Shown: piece by piece, positions 1-12,600 of the stretch
Position numbering within the stretch: the first letter of the stretch is position 1
Layout: the number at the start of each line of letters is the position of its first letter
Origin: Papiliotrema nemorosa
Taxonomy: Eukaryota; Basidiomycota; Tremellomycetes; Tremellales; Rhynchogastremaceae
NCBI GenBank assembly: GCA_032158125.1
Contig: JASKOT010000029.1
Coordinates: 1-64,000, forward strand
DNA: 64,000 nt
Direction of reading: 5' to 3'
The notes under the pieces: model-generated
Told to the model about the DNA's origin: nothing
What the model saw: the letters and a program-made list of their open reading frames with translations, nothing else
Database searches by the model: none
Made by a program: the position numbers and the translations under genes

Positions 1-16
1 CCGGGCCGCCCCCCCG

Positions 17-85
<69 letters not shown>
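17..85. repeat. Poly-C homopolymer tract
   Basis: An uninterrupted run of 69 C residues at the extreme left of the window, preceded by a C-rich stretch. It is seen directly. A run this long is difficult to sequence, so its length is uncertain, and it may mark a contig end or a polymerase artefact rather than a biological element. Confidence 0.9.
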
Positions 86-793
86 ACAAAATAGTGAGTA
101 AGCAAAGGGCAACGGTGAGCGGCTATCTCCGTCCGGGTAAATCTCTCTCTCGACGTCACTTGGCAGAGGGGGTGGACTGGGTGAGCAAGGTGGATGCAAG
201 GGTCATATATGTATGCGTGGGATGGGGTGAGAAGAATGGTCAGGTACTTTCGCGAGCGATGGCGAATAGGTGGACAGACGTCGATCCTCGAGTGGTGTAC
301 CCTTGATGTGTTGTGTGTGCATATCGGGGAAATGGGTGAGTGAGACCTTCGCCCATACATGGGTTGCTGGGTAACTTCACCATCCCATCTCATCTCATGA
401 CAGTGCTTCACTAAGCTTCAAGAGCGCCCTTGGATAATGAATCAGGAGGAGTCTCTGTGTAGGTCGTCGCTAGTCGAGTGCTGCCGGGGTGCCAAAATCC
501 AGGCACCTCCTTGTTTATTCCCGCCGGGACGAGTCAGGTGTCGCGCAAGCTCTGTCGAGCCTCTGGGGATGACAAGATGCCTGAGATGACTGCCTGGATT
601 TGTCTGTGTATCGTTGCACCCTTTATGCATTTCCAGCTCCCATGATCCCTCGCAAAGAAATCGGCGCGAAAAGATAATCTTCGACTCACGTGTTGTTTGC
701 CAAGCCTGATCTGCGGCCATAATCTTACCTCGACGTAAACAAATCTCGTTCTGATTCTCGCTGCAACGACGACACAAGCTCTCATTGCGGATC
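86..793. other. Intergenic, no gene seen
   Basis: No reading frame here has a plausible coding signature. The stretch holds the upstream region of the secreted-protein gene that starts at 794. I see no clear TATA box. Confidence 0.4.
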
Positions 794-2226
794 ATGAAGT
801 CCCTGATACTTCTCATTACCCTCCTCTCGACCTTTTTGTCCGCATGCTCAGCTTCGCCAGCTGCAACTCGACCCCAAACGCGTTCTGACCTCTCCCCCGC
901 TCTGGCCTTGGAAGGTTGCAAGACCAACGCAGAGTGTATCCAACGAGGATTACCCCTCCGTCGACCTGGAACACGAACCAGAAGAGCTGATTCACCGGGG
1001 ACATCCCCCGGTGTAAACCCATACCAGTGAGTAGAATGTCACTACAAAATACCGCGACAGCACTCGAGTGGCATGGGGTCTGTGCTGAGGATAGATACCT
1101 GTTTGTGATTGCCATATACCGCATCTCGGATGGGGATCTAGTCGGATATCTTCAACCTGAGAATGGCGAAACGGCGATCTACAGAGCAGGATCCAAGACG
1201 AACGCCATTATACTCCTGACAGAGGTCGCCCCTGGGACTCCGGATGCGACTGAGACTTCATTCAAGATCCGATCGCCTATTGCAACGGGATTCGACTGGT
1301 TGGGGTTCAGTGAGTTGTAGAGAAGCTGCAATGATGCTGAGGGTAGATACTGGCAACTACCAAGGGGATGGCGATATTGATCCTGCTGGCACAAAGTGAG
1401 TCTACATCAACTGGAGCGGTATCAGCCTACTGACGGGGCAGCTACGGAACGTTGTCCAATGCCAATGAAGCTAGTGAGTTCTGCGCTACCTCTTACTATT
1501 GTGATCCCAAAGCTGGACGAGGGTTTGTTGCTGATCTCAGCTTCCCCTGGAGAGACTTGTCAACCGATTGATGAATTCAACGGGGCGATGGCGGAAGAGA
1601 ACCCCTGCCTCGAGACTGCCATCGTGCGTGCTCGTCACCCGCACCACACGAATGTGAGCTCATGTGCGTAGTGGAATTACGATGGCTCGACTGGTGAGAT
1701 TACTGCCGTATGGAACAACAAGGATGCTAGCACGTACGGATCTACCGTCCAGTTGGATTTCTTGTTCTCTTCCTTCGGCGGTGAGTCGACCTGAACTCCC
1801 GGGACCATTGAGAATATCGCTGAATAGCAGCACTGTACTATACTGGCAATGCTCAAGCTTTCATCAATGACAATGGAGGCTATACTTGGGATCCAGTGGT
1901 ATGTCACCCCGCATATAATTATCATCATGCTCAAGATCAGCTCCTCGTTTTGGAATACCTATAAACTCTCTCTGGTTCTTTGTCACGAGTACTCATGGCG
2001 CCGTTTTTGTGGACATTTACTTTACAAGGGGGCTTTATTATTGGGACAATCATACTTTGGTTCATGCATACTCGTACTCTATAGCACCCGCACTCTTCCC
2101 CCGGCACAAAAGAATGGACATCGAGTCCATCGGTTCCAACCCGACCAGATTGAATACGAGATTGACGAAGGACTTGCTCTCGTCATAGCTGCACATATGA
2201 TGCGGGTTCGAATTGCCACATTCTGA
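794..2226 (+). CDS. Putative secreted protein, multi-exon, family not recognised
   Basis: The ATG at 794 opens a typical signal peptide: a hydrophobic core MKSLILLITLLSTFLSACSA, followed by a short basic spacer rich in Arg and Pro. The following exons join in frame across short introns. The clearest are 1027-1094 (GTGAGT donor, CTGAG branch), about 1307-1350, 1391-1440, 1471-1541, 1624-1671 and 1782-1830. The encoded segments are rich in Gly, Asn, Thr and aromatic residues (for example a DGDIDPAG segment and a TGNAQAFINDNGGY segment), as in small extracellular fungal proteins. The 3' end is uncertain: after about 1903 two frames are open, one ending at 2226 and another near 2188. I do not recognise the family, and the only inferred location is the secretory pathway or cell surface. 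An effector-like or cell-wall role is possible but not shown. Confidence 0.5.
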
Positions 2227-2469
2227 GCACCTGAAGAACACACACAGGGATTCTGATCTGGTTATAGCTGTATGGTGTCCCAAAAGGATTCATGCTGCAC
2301 GACAGATGTACAAGTTACGAGAAATGTAATGCTAAATGTTGCAAGGACCAGTGACCTCTGGCCCCGCGATGACAACGGTGTTGTGCGTATGAATATGTGC
2401 GATAGGCGGTATGCGCTTGGAAGAATAATACAACGGGGTCGAGATGATGCTTGAAGCACGGTATTAGAA

Positions 2470-3808
2470 TCAAGCCAAGGCAGGTGCAAATATTGGACCA
2501 TTTCGTGTGGGTTTTGGAGTAGGCATTCCCTCTGACACCAAGATTCTGGCAGGAGGAGGTGGGTCCGGGTTGGATCCTTTGTAAGTGTCGGTTCGGATTC
2601 TGATCGGTAATGTGAGATCTGACACTCCTGTCGCTTTGGGATGTATCAACGACATGTCGCCTAATAGTGCATCGATGGATCGTAGACGTCGTGCGAAATC
2701 GGTAAAGTTGGCTGATTGATGATCTGGCGGAACGGCCGGTAAACACGTAGGTCGAACCGTGGAGGAGAGAGGGGATAGGCGTAACATGCCACTGGCGATG
2801 CTAGGTGTGGGTGGAGTAGGTTCAATCTCCGGTATCTGGACAGTGAGTAGATGCCTTATATCAAGACAAGGCGCATCTCACCTCGATATTGACCAGTTGA
2901 ACCGCGTCTCTCCACCTGGAAATCTTCCCGTTGAGCTCTGCTTGTCTTTTCTTCATCCGAAGTGCCGTTCGGTGTTCGTACTCTTCCGGCTTCTCTTCCT
3001 CCAGTGGATTACGCAGCGCCATCAATCCCACTTGCTCCCTCTTCGCCTGGGAGGTCTCTTGACTCTGTCTCCGCCTCTGCACTCCTGCCTTGGGACACGG
3101 ATGAGAGGGTCCAGCTATAATAACCGACTCGGCAGGGTATCTCGGGGAGACGGATGTGGAGATTGTGTTTCCCAAACTCTCGAGTGAAGGTTTGACGGTC
3201 AAGCGTTGTTGAGCATGTCGAGGGGGTTGAGGTCGAGAGTATGAAACGAGTGGATCATCAGAAATCAATCCCATTTTAATCGCCAAATCTTGCGTGTGGG
3301 AAATGTGTAGATCGATGCCGAGCCCTTTGATCCCATCTTTGGTCACTCCTGTACCGACTGTGGATGGTTGAACGTGAGACTGAGTCGAAGGTTCCTTTGC
3401 TTTTGAGGATTTCTTCAAAACCAGATTGAAATCCAGTGGCAGGGGAGTAAAGATTTTCGGTCCGGCCTCTTTCCAAGCATTCATCTGTTCTTCTTGTCTA
3501 TCCTGATTACTCGCAGTCTTCTCGGGCGGCGTGGCGAGATGCGCCGTTTCTGTCGATTGGGTGCGAGAGGATGTACCGACCAGCGCGGGAGGTTGGGAAG
3601 CGTGAAGAGGTTGAGGGGAGGTAGTCTCGTTGGTCGAATTCGAGTGTGTAGACTGAGAAGATGTATTTCGGCCGGGTCGGGAAGGACGCGCAGTGCCCTG
3701 ACGAGAAGAAGTGGGAGGTTTGGTAGATCCGGTAGAACGGAGGAGGGTGGAGAGATGAGCGGAGAGTTGACGGTGGTAGGCTGCAACGTTGGCAGCAGAG
3801 TCGGGCAT
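2470..3808 (-). CDS. Hypothetical disordered protein with one basic helical segment
   Basis: Two exons join cleanly across an intron at about 2838-2883 (GTGAGA donor, CAG acceptor), giving about 430 residues. The N-terminus (MPDSAANVAAYHRQLSAHLS) looks helical. Residues about 25-100 are Ser/Thr/Arg/Pro-rich and probably disordered. A basic helical stretch near residues 280-305, containing RMKKRQAELNGKISRWRDAV, is the best candidate for a folded or coiled-coil segment. The C-terminal exon has a short helical piece (DFARRLRSIDALLGDMSLI) and a proline-rich end. The RWRDA motif recalls recombination mediators of the Mei5/Sfr1 type, but that resemblance is too weak to name the gene. The neighbour on the left is on the opposite strand and ends about 240 bp away. 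Confidence 0.65.
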
Positions 3809-5063
3809 GATGCAAAGACTCTCTATAGATGTTTAGATGTTTAGGCCAGGGAGAGCAAGGGGACCATGAAGATGTAGTGCAGTCGAAAGGATGACGAGTG
3901 GGGTGAGACGTCTGAATAGGGAGGTGATTCAAAGTGGGGTCGTTTTAATGAGCCGTTTCCAGGTGCTCCGCGGTCGTCGAATGTGTCCGTCGTCGTCACT
4001 CAAGATTCACCACCGTGGGTGGGAACAAGCAGACTGCTTGGGCGGTCAGACGACTTGACAGTCGGAAGACCTGTGAATAACGTCGACAGTGGTTGGTCCT
4101 TGTCGTCCTAATTACTTTGGCTTTGTTTCAATCTCGACTGAGCTGTGTGATCGACGTCGCAGACGAGGGCTGAATCTCTTCGAGGTCGTTTGCAAGGGTT
4201 TGTTTGATCTAGATGGGCTGTTGGAGAAGTAGAAGGTGTGCTCGGCGACTGTAGATACTTGTTCGAGATCTACACAATACGAGTACAAAAGCGAACCCCC
4301 ACTTCCTTTGCTTATGTTCGCTTTCAGACTTGCGCACTCCACCCACAAATGATGATGCAACGCCCCTTGTACCCTTTAGAAGAGTCCCTCTCATGTCTCG
4401 CCTTGAACCGAGGTCCTGCTTTGACCCTGAAGGGCGGTCCCTGTACCTGACTGATCGTTTGACGCTAACAATCACGTACTACATTCAGTGTTCCTCAGCG
4501 CACCACCCGAGGGTCTGTGCCGATGGACACCTCTGGTCTGTAGATCGACCAGGGTGTTTATTGGGAATACACCCGGTTTCTTCGCCTTTTGACTCTTTTT
4601 AACAGTTGTACGCGCGTCATGGGCCCAGACCCTGTGCTGCTTAAAACCGAGCCACCGACCTGTCCGAACTCAGGAGGTTTGCAGATCAACCAGTCACACA
4701 TGTGGCAGGATGGAGCATGGACCTCTTGGCCGGTTGTTTGTGACTTCACACTATGGTTGTATACGCATGAAGGCAACGGAGGTTCATGTCTTGAATACCC
4801 CACACCATACCGACAACTAAGCGTAGGTGCGCCTCGGTCGGTTGAACCTCGGTGTGTATGACGCAAGCAGTGGGAAAAGACGTTTGAAGCACAGCGGGAG
4901 CCGCCGCAAAGTCTTTGGTTTGGGCATTAGGCGTGCGCTAGAAAAGACCTGCCTCCTAAGCGCCTATCGGGAATCTTCGGTGGTTACCGCTCCTGAACAC
5001 ACTCAACGCTTGTCCAGCTTCGAGGTTGCGCAACCTCTGACCTCAACAGTGCAGCAAGACACC
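3809..5063. other. Intergenic region between divergent genes
   Basis: About 1.25 kb separating the minus-strand gene that starts at 3808 from SEM1, which starts at 5064. Short open frames exist on both strands but none shows a domain, a signal peptide or splice-consistent extension. It presumably holds both promoters and 5' UTRs. I see no repeat. Confidence 0.4.
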
Positions 5064-5562
5064 ATGGCGGAGAAGCAGAACGATAACAAAGTCGCAACCT
5101 CGACGGAAACTGGTCCTTCTAGTACCAAGCCCGTTGAACAGAAGAAGAAATTGCCCCAATTGGGCGCCTTGGAGGATGATGATGAGTTTGAAGTGAGCCC
5201 GCGTTTGTACTGTGGAATACGCCCAAGCTAATGTACAGGAATTCCCCGCTGCTGGTAAGGCTGGCCATACCAATGCCCAATCACTCTCATCTCGATGGTT
5301 CTTCAGACTAGGTAGATAGGCGCTGATATTCTAGCCAAAGGAGGCAACGTAGCAGACGCTCTGGCCAAGATGGGTCAGTCGGGAGATAGGTTGTGGGAGG
5401 AAAACTGGGACGATGATGATATCGAAGACGACTTTACAAAACAACTCAGGTAAGTGTTTGCCATGTGCTATCCACGCCGATGAGTGTGATTTGGGGTAGA
5501 CTAATGATAGAAACGCTATCAGTAGTAGAAACGGAGGGACCGACGAGGCCATGAAGGAGTAA
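5064..5562 (+). CDS. SEM1: SEM1/DSS1 (Rpn15), acidic subunit of the 26S proteasome lid and TREX-2
   Basis: SEM1/DSS1 is a tiny acidic protein. In known fungi and animals it tethers Rpn3 and Rpn7 in the proteasome lid and also acts in TREX-2 mRNA export and with BRCA2-type proteins. Four exons were resolved by phase: 5064-5192, 5239-5254, 5335-5449 and 5511-5562. The product is about 104 residues. It shows both family signature blocks, LEDDDEFEEFP and, about 20 residues on, LWEENWDDDDIEDDFTKQLR. The N-terminal 35 residues are Lys/Thr/Glu-rich and typical of fungal members. Exon 2 is only 16 nt long, yet it encodes the FP of the first conserved acidic block, so its inclusion is required. Identification is secure. 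Confidence 0.93.
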
Positions 5563-5847
5563 ACGTACTCTCCTTAAGGTGTAGACTCGGTCCGGAGCTG
5601 GATGGCGACACTCTCCCTGGCATATTGTATACGACAATGAAACGAGCGTGATCTCTTCGCTTCGAGGTTCATCACTCAATCCGCACCACGGATGGCAAGG
5701 TCACATCGCGTCCTTCGGTTTTAGGCAAGCGTCATGAGAAGTTACGTTTACAACATGTTCATCTCGCAGATGGAACAACTGACTAGATTGTACTCGCTCC
5801 TAGTGTCTCTTACTCCCATTATATAACATCTATTATTCGTGGCATCA

Positions 5848-8050
5848 TCACTTCCGGCCCATTCGCTTTCGATACGCCTCCATCTCCCTCGCAACCTCCT
5901 CTTCCTCTCTCTTTTCCTCTTCTTCCCTCTCTGACCTCTCCTTCTCTCCCCATCCTTGATCGACCTCCAGATATTTCTCCCGCAACGCATCTTTCACCCC
6001 CTTCTTCTCCCCATTCGCACCTTGCGTCGAGATCACTGGGTTCTTGTCCATCCGGTCAAATAGGGTAAACAGTCGTTCAGCTTCCCTTTCCTTCTCTTCC
6101 TCTGTCATTCCCGCCAAGACATCTTTCATATCGTCCACATTGTCCAGCGCCGTGATTGGATGTCGCTGCGCCTCGGCAAAAGAAGAATTAAGATGGATGG
6201 TGGACGGTGAAGTGGGCCTTTCGCTTTCGGTGATGGTCTCAAACCTTCCCGGAGGTGGTGCAGTGATTCCTTTTCGAAATAGCAATCCGGCAGCGTTGCC
6301 GTAGCCAATCTCCGACGACAATGTCGATGCTGGCAATGAGCATCAATGTGCATTCTTATTTATGACTCACCATCTTGATCGCAGATTGACCACAACAGCT
6401 CGCCAGCTGTATCTTTGGTCTGAGGATGATTGGTGCAGCTCATGAATCTCAACAAAGTCCCTAGCAGACTCTTCCTCTTCTCTAATGGTCCGGCTTCGGG
6501 CGAGCGATCACTATCGTGAGCGAGATCCCTCAAGATTTGATGATCTTTCAAGGTGGACTTACAGATCTTCCGGGAGTAGAAGCTTCTTGAGGTGCAATCG
6601 ACTAGGCTGACTTCCCTCTGCCGCGCGGGATAATAAGAGTAATATCGGTGGTAGATTCTCGTCGATTACCAGACCCCTCTCCAGCTCTCCGTCAGGATTC
6701 TTAGGCCACGGTAACCATTTGTCGAGGTAGGTTTCTAGTATCTTGACCACACGCACGACAAGCGCTGTTGGGGCTTCTTTGCGAGGTGGAAGAGGATGAG
6801 ATCGTTTTTGCACAGGAGAAGGAGGAGTTGGCGTACGTGAGCGCGGCGGGACAAGGTTGTTACCGTTTTGAAGTTGGTTCGTCCCGTTGTCCGAGGAAGA
6901 TTTCCGGGAAGGCGACGAGGAAGATATACTGGATATACTGGAGATGTTACTCCATCGATTGAGCAGACCTCGAACACCACCACTTGAAGGTGAAGGCGGA
7001 TCAGCCGGAGCAGAGTGCCATGTTGAGAGTAGTCTCTCGTTCCATGGGATCGCCAGAAGGACGTGTAAGACGTGAGAGAGAGGAGGAGCGAGATTGGTAA
7101 ATGGGATGGTGTGTAGTAATGCTATTGCCGGGAAGAGCAGTCCATCGAATCGGTCGTCCCAATCTTGTGTGGGCGATCTGTAGGGGTAGAATCGGATGAT
7201 ATTGTTGGTAAGCTTGAGCAGCTCGCTCAAGGCGTCAAAGTTTCCCGGCATGGGCGGGACACTCAGCAGGTGCTAGAGACGATCAGCTCTGTCTCCACAA
7301 CACAGTGGATGATGACACGTACATGGACTAAACTGTCCACGACGTCTTCCTTGTCTACCATCACACCCACTGCGTCCTTTCTCTCCATCGTGACTAAAAA
7401 CCCAATTCTGCCAAGTAGGAATAGCCGATCCACATTCTCTCCCTCGTCATCTACATACTCTCCATCTCCATCTTTCCCCGCCAGAGCTCTCCCGATAGCC
7501 TTTGCCCAACCAGCCTTGGCGAACCGGTTTCTACCCGCCGGGTGGAGTACGAGGATGTTGGCGAGGATGCGGAGAGCTTCGAGCGCCTGTGGGGACGTGG
7601 GATGAGGTGGAGGATGGGAAAAAGGTGAAGGAGAAGGAGGAAACGGTAGGGAAGTATGGTCGTATAGCGTTTCTAAGTTTTGTGTCTCGAGCAGGTTTTG
7701 CGATCCCATAGGATTCCGACTGAGCGATTTGAGCGCACTCAGGGAGAGTAGATGGACTGGGAGTTAGGTGGGGATTTCCTTCTCCGAGTAGACATACGGT
7801 CAGGTGCCCAATGAGTCCATGGGGCATCGGGTGTATCTCGGAGGTCTGATAAGATGGCATTGATGTATTCTTCCCTTTCCGAAGGGTGTATCTGCGTAGG
7901 AAGAGCTTTTATCAGTGTCACATCATGATCATGAACCGAATGATACGCACCATTGACGATTGCACTCAGCTCTTTTCGTACATTATCCACATCAGTGGAC
8001 CTATTGGGTATCCCGATGTATGTCCGGGCGAGTAGCGCATCGACGGACAT
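5848..8050 (-). CDS. RIC8: RIC8/synembryn, G-alpha chaperone and exchange factor
   Basis: RIC8 folds nascent G-alpha subunits and catalyses their nucleotide exchange in the cytoplasm and at the plasma membrane. Family hallmarks seen in order are an armadillo-type segment (ALEALRILANILVLHPAGRN), the following GRIGFLVTMER helix, a KLTNNIIRFYP helix, the LHLKKLLLPEDL helix, a segment ending in TKDTAGELLWSICDQ, and a C-terminal YGNAAGLLFRKGI segment before a Glu/Arg-rich tail. Introns are inferred at about 7765-7805, 7252-7262, 6552-6558 and 6337-6359 plus flanking bases. The 7765-7805 intron was checked by phase and restores a continuous HLLSLSALKSLSRNP helix. The start at 8050 is chosen because MSVDALLARTY begins the first conserved-looking helix. 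An additional upstream exon between 8100 and 8300 cannot be excluded. The product is about 600 residues, normal for the family. Confidence 0.85.
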
Positions 8051-9652
8051 GATGGGCCGGGGGATATAGTGGACGACCAACGGGTTTAGACCTATTCGAA
8101 TGTCTGTTAAATCGACCTCACCTCGAATGGAACATGACACCCGCCTAAGAGATTTTCACAGGACCAAAGGGCGTGGTCAGGAAGGATACAAGGTGCAAGG
8201 GATACAGGAGGAGACGTTTGAAGGGATGCTGAACCCCCTTTTGCAATGGTCGATGGTACTTTTGCTGTATCTGAAACGCGTCGCATAACATAAGCGGGGG
8301 GCGGACCGGCCCTCGGTGATCGGCAAGTGTGGCACACCACCAGGCTGGTCGACATAGACTTGCTACACGCTGATCAAACATTATACATGACCTTTGCGAG
8401 ACATGTACAGACTCTCTCAGACAACCCGGAACAATTTGATGTTCATCGACAGTCTGTGATCGGGGCTGAACAAGTGATCACGTCACATTGCTTCGTCCTA
8501 CCTTTTTCCTTCTGCCTCCTTCTTAGACTGTGCCTCCGGGACGTTCAGCTGTCTTGTTGTATGTTAGACGCGGTACAGGGGACCCCAACCATCGTTTGAC
8601 CTCAGCCTAATCTTTGTTTCGATTCGGTGCGGGTAGTCCTTTTTCGTATAACCAGGGAGGGAGCTCTGCCCTTTCTCTGATTTCCGACGGTGGTCAGGGG
8701 CATTTAGTGACAACCACGAAAGACACAAACTTTCCGATCTCTGATGTCGGCGTAAATCACTCTGGTGAGTAATTTAAGTAGGAGAAAGTGTTCACCGTAG
8801 GGAGCGAATGGAACTTGTTGATCGCAGATAGGTTGCCCGGGTAGTCAGTAATCATATCAAGGCCTTCGAGTCGGTCGATTCCACTCGGCACTGCTTCATG
8901 TTACGCAATCACTTTCAGTGAGATTTGGAGAGAGTCTGTATGATGTCCAGAATGCAAGAGAACGAAGTCGGCAATTTTCCGGACCAGACATGGTTGGTCT
9001 AACACATACCAGCCTCGACCTTTTCACGTTCTTCGGAGACACTTGCTGACCGTCGCAAGCAGGGAAACGGAATCACACATCTCTTGGCTCATGTCTGTAC
9101 ACTTTCAGTCGTCTTTATGGGCCAGGTGTCTATTCGGTGACGATCCCGGGATCTTCGAGCATACTTGGCAGCTGTGACGAGCTGTAGCAGCTGTAGTCTA
9201 AATTACGCGGCGAGCGGGTCATGCACCATCTTTGCATGTCGTAGCAAGCTGTCAGGTGATCTTCTGTGAACTTATCCCATGCATTATCGATGGTCTATTT
9301 GAAGCTGTTCTGCTGCTGTTGCTGCGATGTCCCGGAGTATTTTGCTGCGGTAGGAAGTCGGGCCGATGTCTTCCGCCCCCCTCCGCCTCGCCGATTGTGG
9401 GGCACATCAGGGGGGGGTGGGCGCAGTTACCCTGAATGGCCTCCCCCCCTTCTGGCACTCCTCTCCTCATCACAAATCCCTCCTCCCCCTTCACGACCCA
9501 CCCTTATTGGCCTCGCGCATCCAGGCTCACAGCTCATCTCTTTCATCTTGGGTCACTGGGTACGCATCGACTGGGCATCTTGGGAATATAGTGACAAGAC
9601 GACTTTTGACGAATAATCTCCAGACTCCCCGTGGCCGCTTGGAAATAGAGTC
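8051..9652. other. Long intergenic region
   Basis: About 1.6 kb between the divergent genes RIC8 and WDR48. It contains pyrimidine-rich stretches (about 8500-8530 and 9440-9500). No frame with recognisable coding character was found, apart from a possible RIC8 upstream exon near 8110-8290. Confidence 0.4.
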
Positions 9653-12600
9653 ATGACGACAACGACAGTTTCTCGTCGTGTATCCTACATCTTACCCTCG
9701 CCCACACACCCACCACCCATCCTTGATCTCCCACAGCTGGGTGAACGCAGACGAGGCGTGACTTCGCCTTACCTCGTACCGAAGCCCAACCAGGGTAACG
9801 GTCACGGCAATGGAACGCTTAACGGGTCCATGCTCAATGGGTACAAGAATGACAACCCATTCCTGGACGATGATTCGCCTCATACATCAGACGACACCCA
9901 TCCTCGTCATTGTCTCGGTATAACCTCCCTCGCTCTCGATACCTCTACCATCCTCGCCGATTCTTCTTCTCCTGGTGGCATACTCTACTCTGGAGGCCGA
10001 GATGGATTAGTAGCCAGTTGGGAGCTTGGTGTTCACCACAAACGACGCCGAGGAGGGCGATATGAGACTTTGCCAGGAAGAGGGGGACGTGTCAAATGGG
10101 AAAAAGTGGGCGATGGAGCGGAGATGTTTGACGATGAGGAAGATTCGGAAGAAGGGTTCGGTCAACAAGAGGATGAAGATGATTGGTCATCGGATGAAGA
10201 GGAGATTCCATCTGAAGATCGGCATGGCGTCTCCACCGACAGAGTCGCGGAGGGTCTCAGAAGGCGTAGGGCCGCAAGAGGAGAGGTACCTTATGAGGAT
10301 CGATGGGAGGTAGATCATGATCAGTTGGATTATGTTCAACCGACAACTTTCCGACAGTCTGTCCAAACGCATACAGATTGGGTCAACGCCATGTTGTTGT
10401 GTAACCTCAATCAGACAGTCATCACTGCCTCGGCGGATAGGACCATTCACGCTTGGTCACCCCACTCGACCACCTCGTCCGCCCCAGTACTGGTCGGACG
10501 GCATCGAGACTACGTCAAATGCCTCGCTTGGGCTCGGCATCCCTCTCTGCTCTTCTCGGGAGCTTTGGACAGGCAGATTGCGATTTGGGATGTGGGATCA
10601 CCGAACCATGAGGTGCCGCTATTATCGATCGATCTCAACAAGGCGGATGATTTCGGTGGAGTAGGCTTGGAGGGAGAACGAGGGAGTATCTATGCCTTGG
10701 GTGTTGGTGAGTCTTTGGCTCAAGAGATGGTATTCGAGTGTGCTGATGATAGACCCTTCCGGACGCGTGTTGGCGGCAGGTACACCCGAAAGAGTCATTC
10801 GTCTTTGGGACCCTCGAGTCGGCGAAAAGACAATAGGCAAACTCATCGGTCATTCCGACTGCGTCCGGTCCATCGTCATGTCGGAAGACGGAAAACACAT
10901 GCTCACAGGTTCTTCCGACTCTACCATCAAGCTCTGGTCATTGGCTGCTCATCGATGTCTGCACACTTTCGATCACCACACGTCATCAGTATGGTCACTG
11001 TTCTCAAACCACCCGAACCTCGAGCGATTCTACTCTGGATCTCGAGATGGTATCCTCTGCGCAGTCGACGTGGAAGGCGTGTCGGACGTGTCGGACGGTG
11101 AATGTGTGGTCTTGTCCCGAGAAGGATGGAAGGGCAAGACGGGCGATTACGAGACGAAATCGGGTGATGAAGGTGTGCGATGCATCGTCGGCATGGACGA
11201 CGAGTTTGTCTGGACAGCAACGGGTAGTGCGGAGATCAAACGGTGGAGAGATGTCGGACGGAGAGTCACCAGGATGTCATCGCATGACGAAGGAGTCAGC
11301 TACAACACAAAGCCAAATGGCGAAGTGACATACCCCGTGCCTGGTGCTTTGGGCCTCGAACAACCATTCAACCAATCCACCTCGCCACAGAAGACTCGCA
11401 ATGGAGAGGATACCCTGGACCGATCGGACTTGCGTGATGGTCGAGCAGTCGCCTTTGCCCCTCCGCCCAACCCGAGGGAAACATCCAACCCCAACAACCT
11501 GTCTCCGACGGGACTCTCGCACAACACGCTAGATCGACTTGGAGCAAGAAGAACCACTCCGTCGGGCGCCAGTATAGCTGGTTCTGTGTTTTCCGATGCG
11601 TCAGGACAAGACGATCCCGCGTCCGGCTCATCGGGAACTCTCAATGGAATTCCTTACGAATCGCTGGTCAGTCTCGGTATACCCGACTCGCCTTACTCTT
11701 TCGACGGGCATCGCTCTGGTGATGCCCATCGCGCACGATCCATCTCTTCCGCCCATAGAGGTGCAAATGGTCAAGATCACCTTTCCGCCGCAGAAATTGC
11801 GCAAGAGCGATTCGAGGAACGTGAAGTGGCCAGTGAAGCCAAACCTCTACACCTTCAGCCTGACGCTGTTATCGCTGGTCGACCTGGACTTGTCCGATCG
11901 CTCATTCTCAACGATAGACAGCACGTCTTGACTGTCGACACGGAGGGCGAAGTGGCCGTTTGGAACATTGTCAAAGGCACCTGCGTGGGTCGATTCAACA
12001 CTTCAGATGTCGCTTTGGCTTTGAACCTCGAAAGAGGGGTCGATCCAGAGACGGCAGTTCGCAAACATTCAGTGGAAGTACTTGAAATGGTCAAAGATAG
12101 GATAGAAGGAGAGACAATGGTGATTACCTGGTGTGCGGTAGATACGAGGATCGGAAGTCTGGTCGTTCATCTGGAAGAGGGACGAGTATTTGATGCCGAG
12201 GTCTATGCGGATGAGAGTGGAGTGTCTGAATTGGCTGGAGCAAGGGAAGACATGCGATGTGAGTGGTTTCGAAGCAGACTAGGTCAGCGCTGATGGATAG
12301 TGAATCTGGGTAAATGGGCTTTGGCGAATCTGTTCAGAGGTGAGTTCTCAATCGGACCCGCTCACTGTGGTGCTCACTCTCAGGCTTGATCAAAGCGGAG
12401 GAAAGAGAGGTTGTCGAAAACTCGCCAAATACAACGGTATCTTCTCTGCCCTCCATTCCTCGAAGTCCGGAAATCCGGTCTCAGCCTATAGACCGAGGAC
12501 TCTCGCCTCATCCTCACCGAAAGCGAGCTTTGACCGGCTCATTCTCGTCGCAAGGTCCACCTACGCTCAACATCCCTGGACTGGCGACGCCTGCTGCTCG

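Noticed and set aside
2190..2230. tRNA B-box-like GGTTCGAATT near 2205
   Set aside because: The terminal C of the B box is missing, and no A box or cloverleaf is visible.
2062..2746. Minus-strand frames opposite the secreted-protein gene and to its right
   Set aside because: No splice-consistent extension, domain or codon bias; they look like shadows of the plus-strand exons and of the 2470-3808 gene.
2470..3808. Naming this gene SFR1/MEI5
   Set aside because: Only an RWRDA-like motif supports it. The rest of the protein does not show the expected C-terminal domain.
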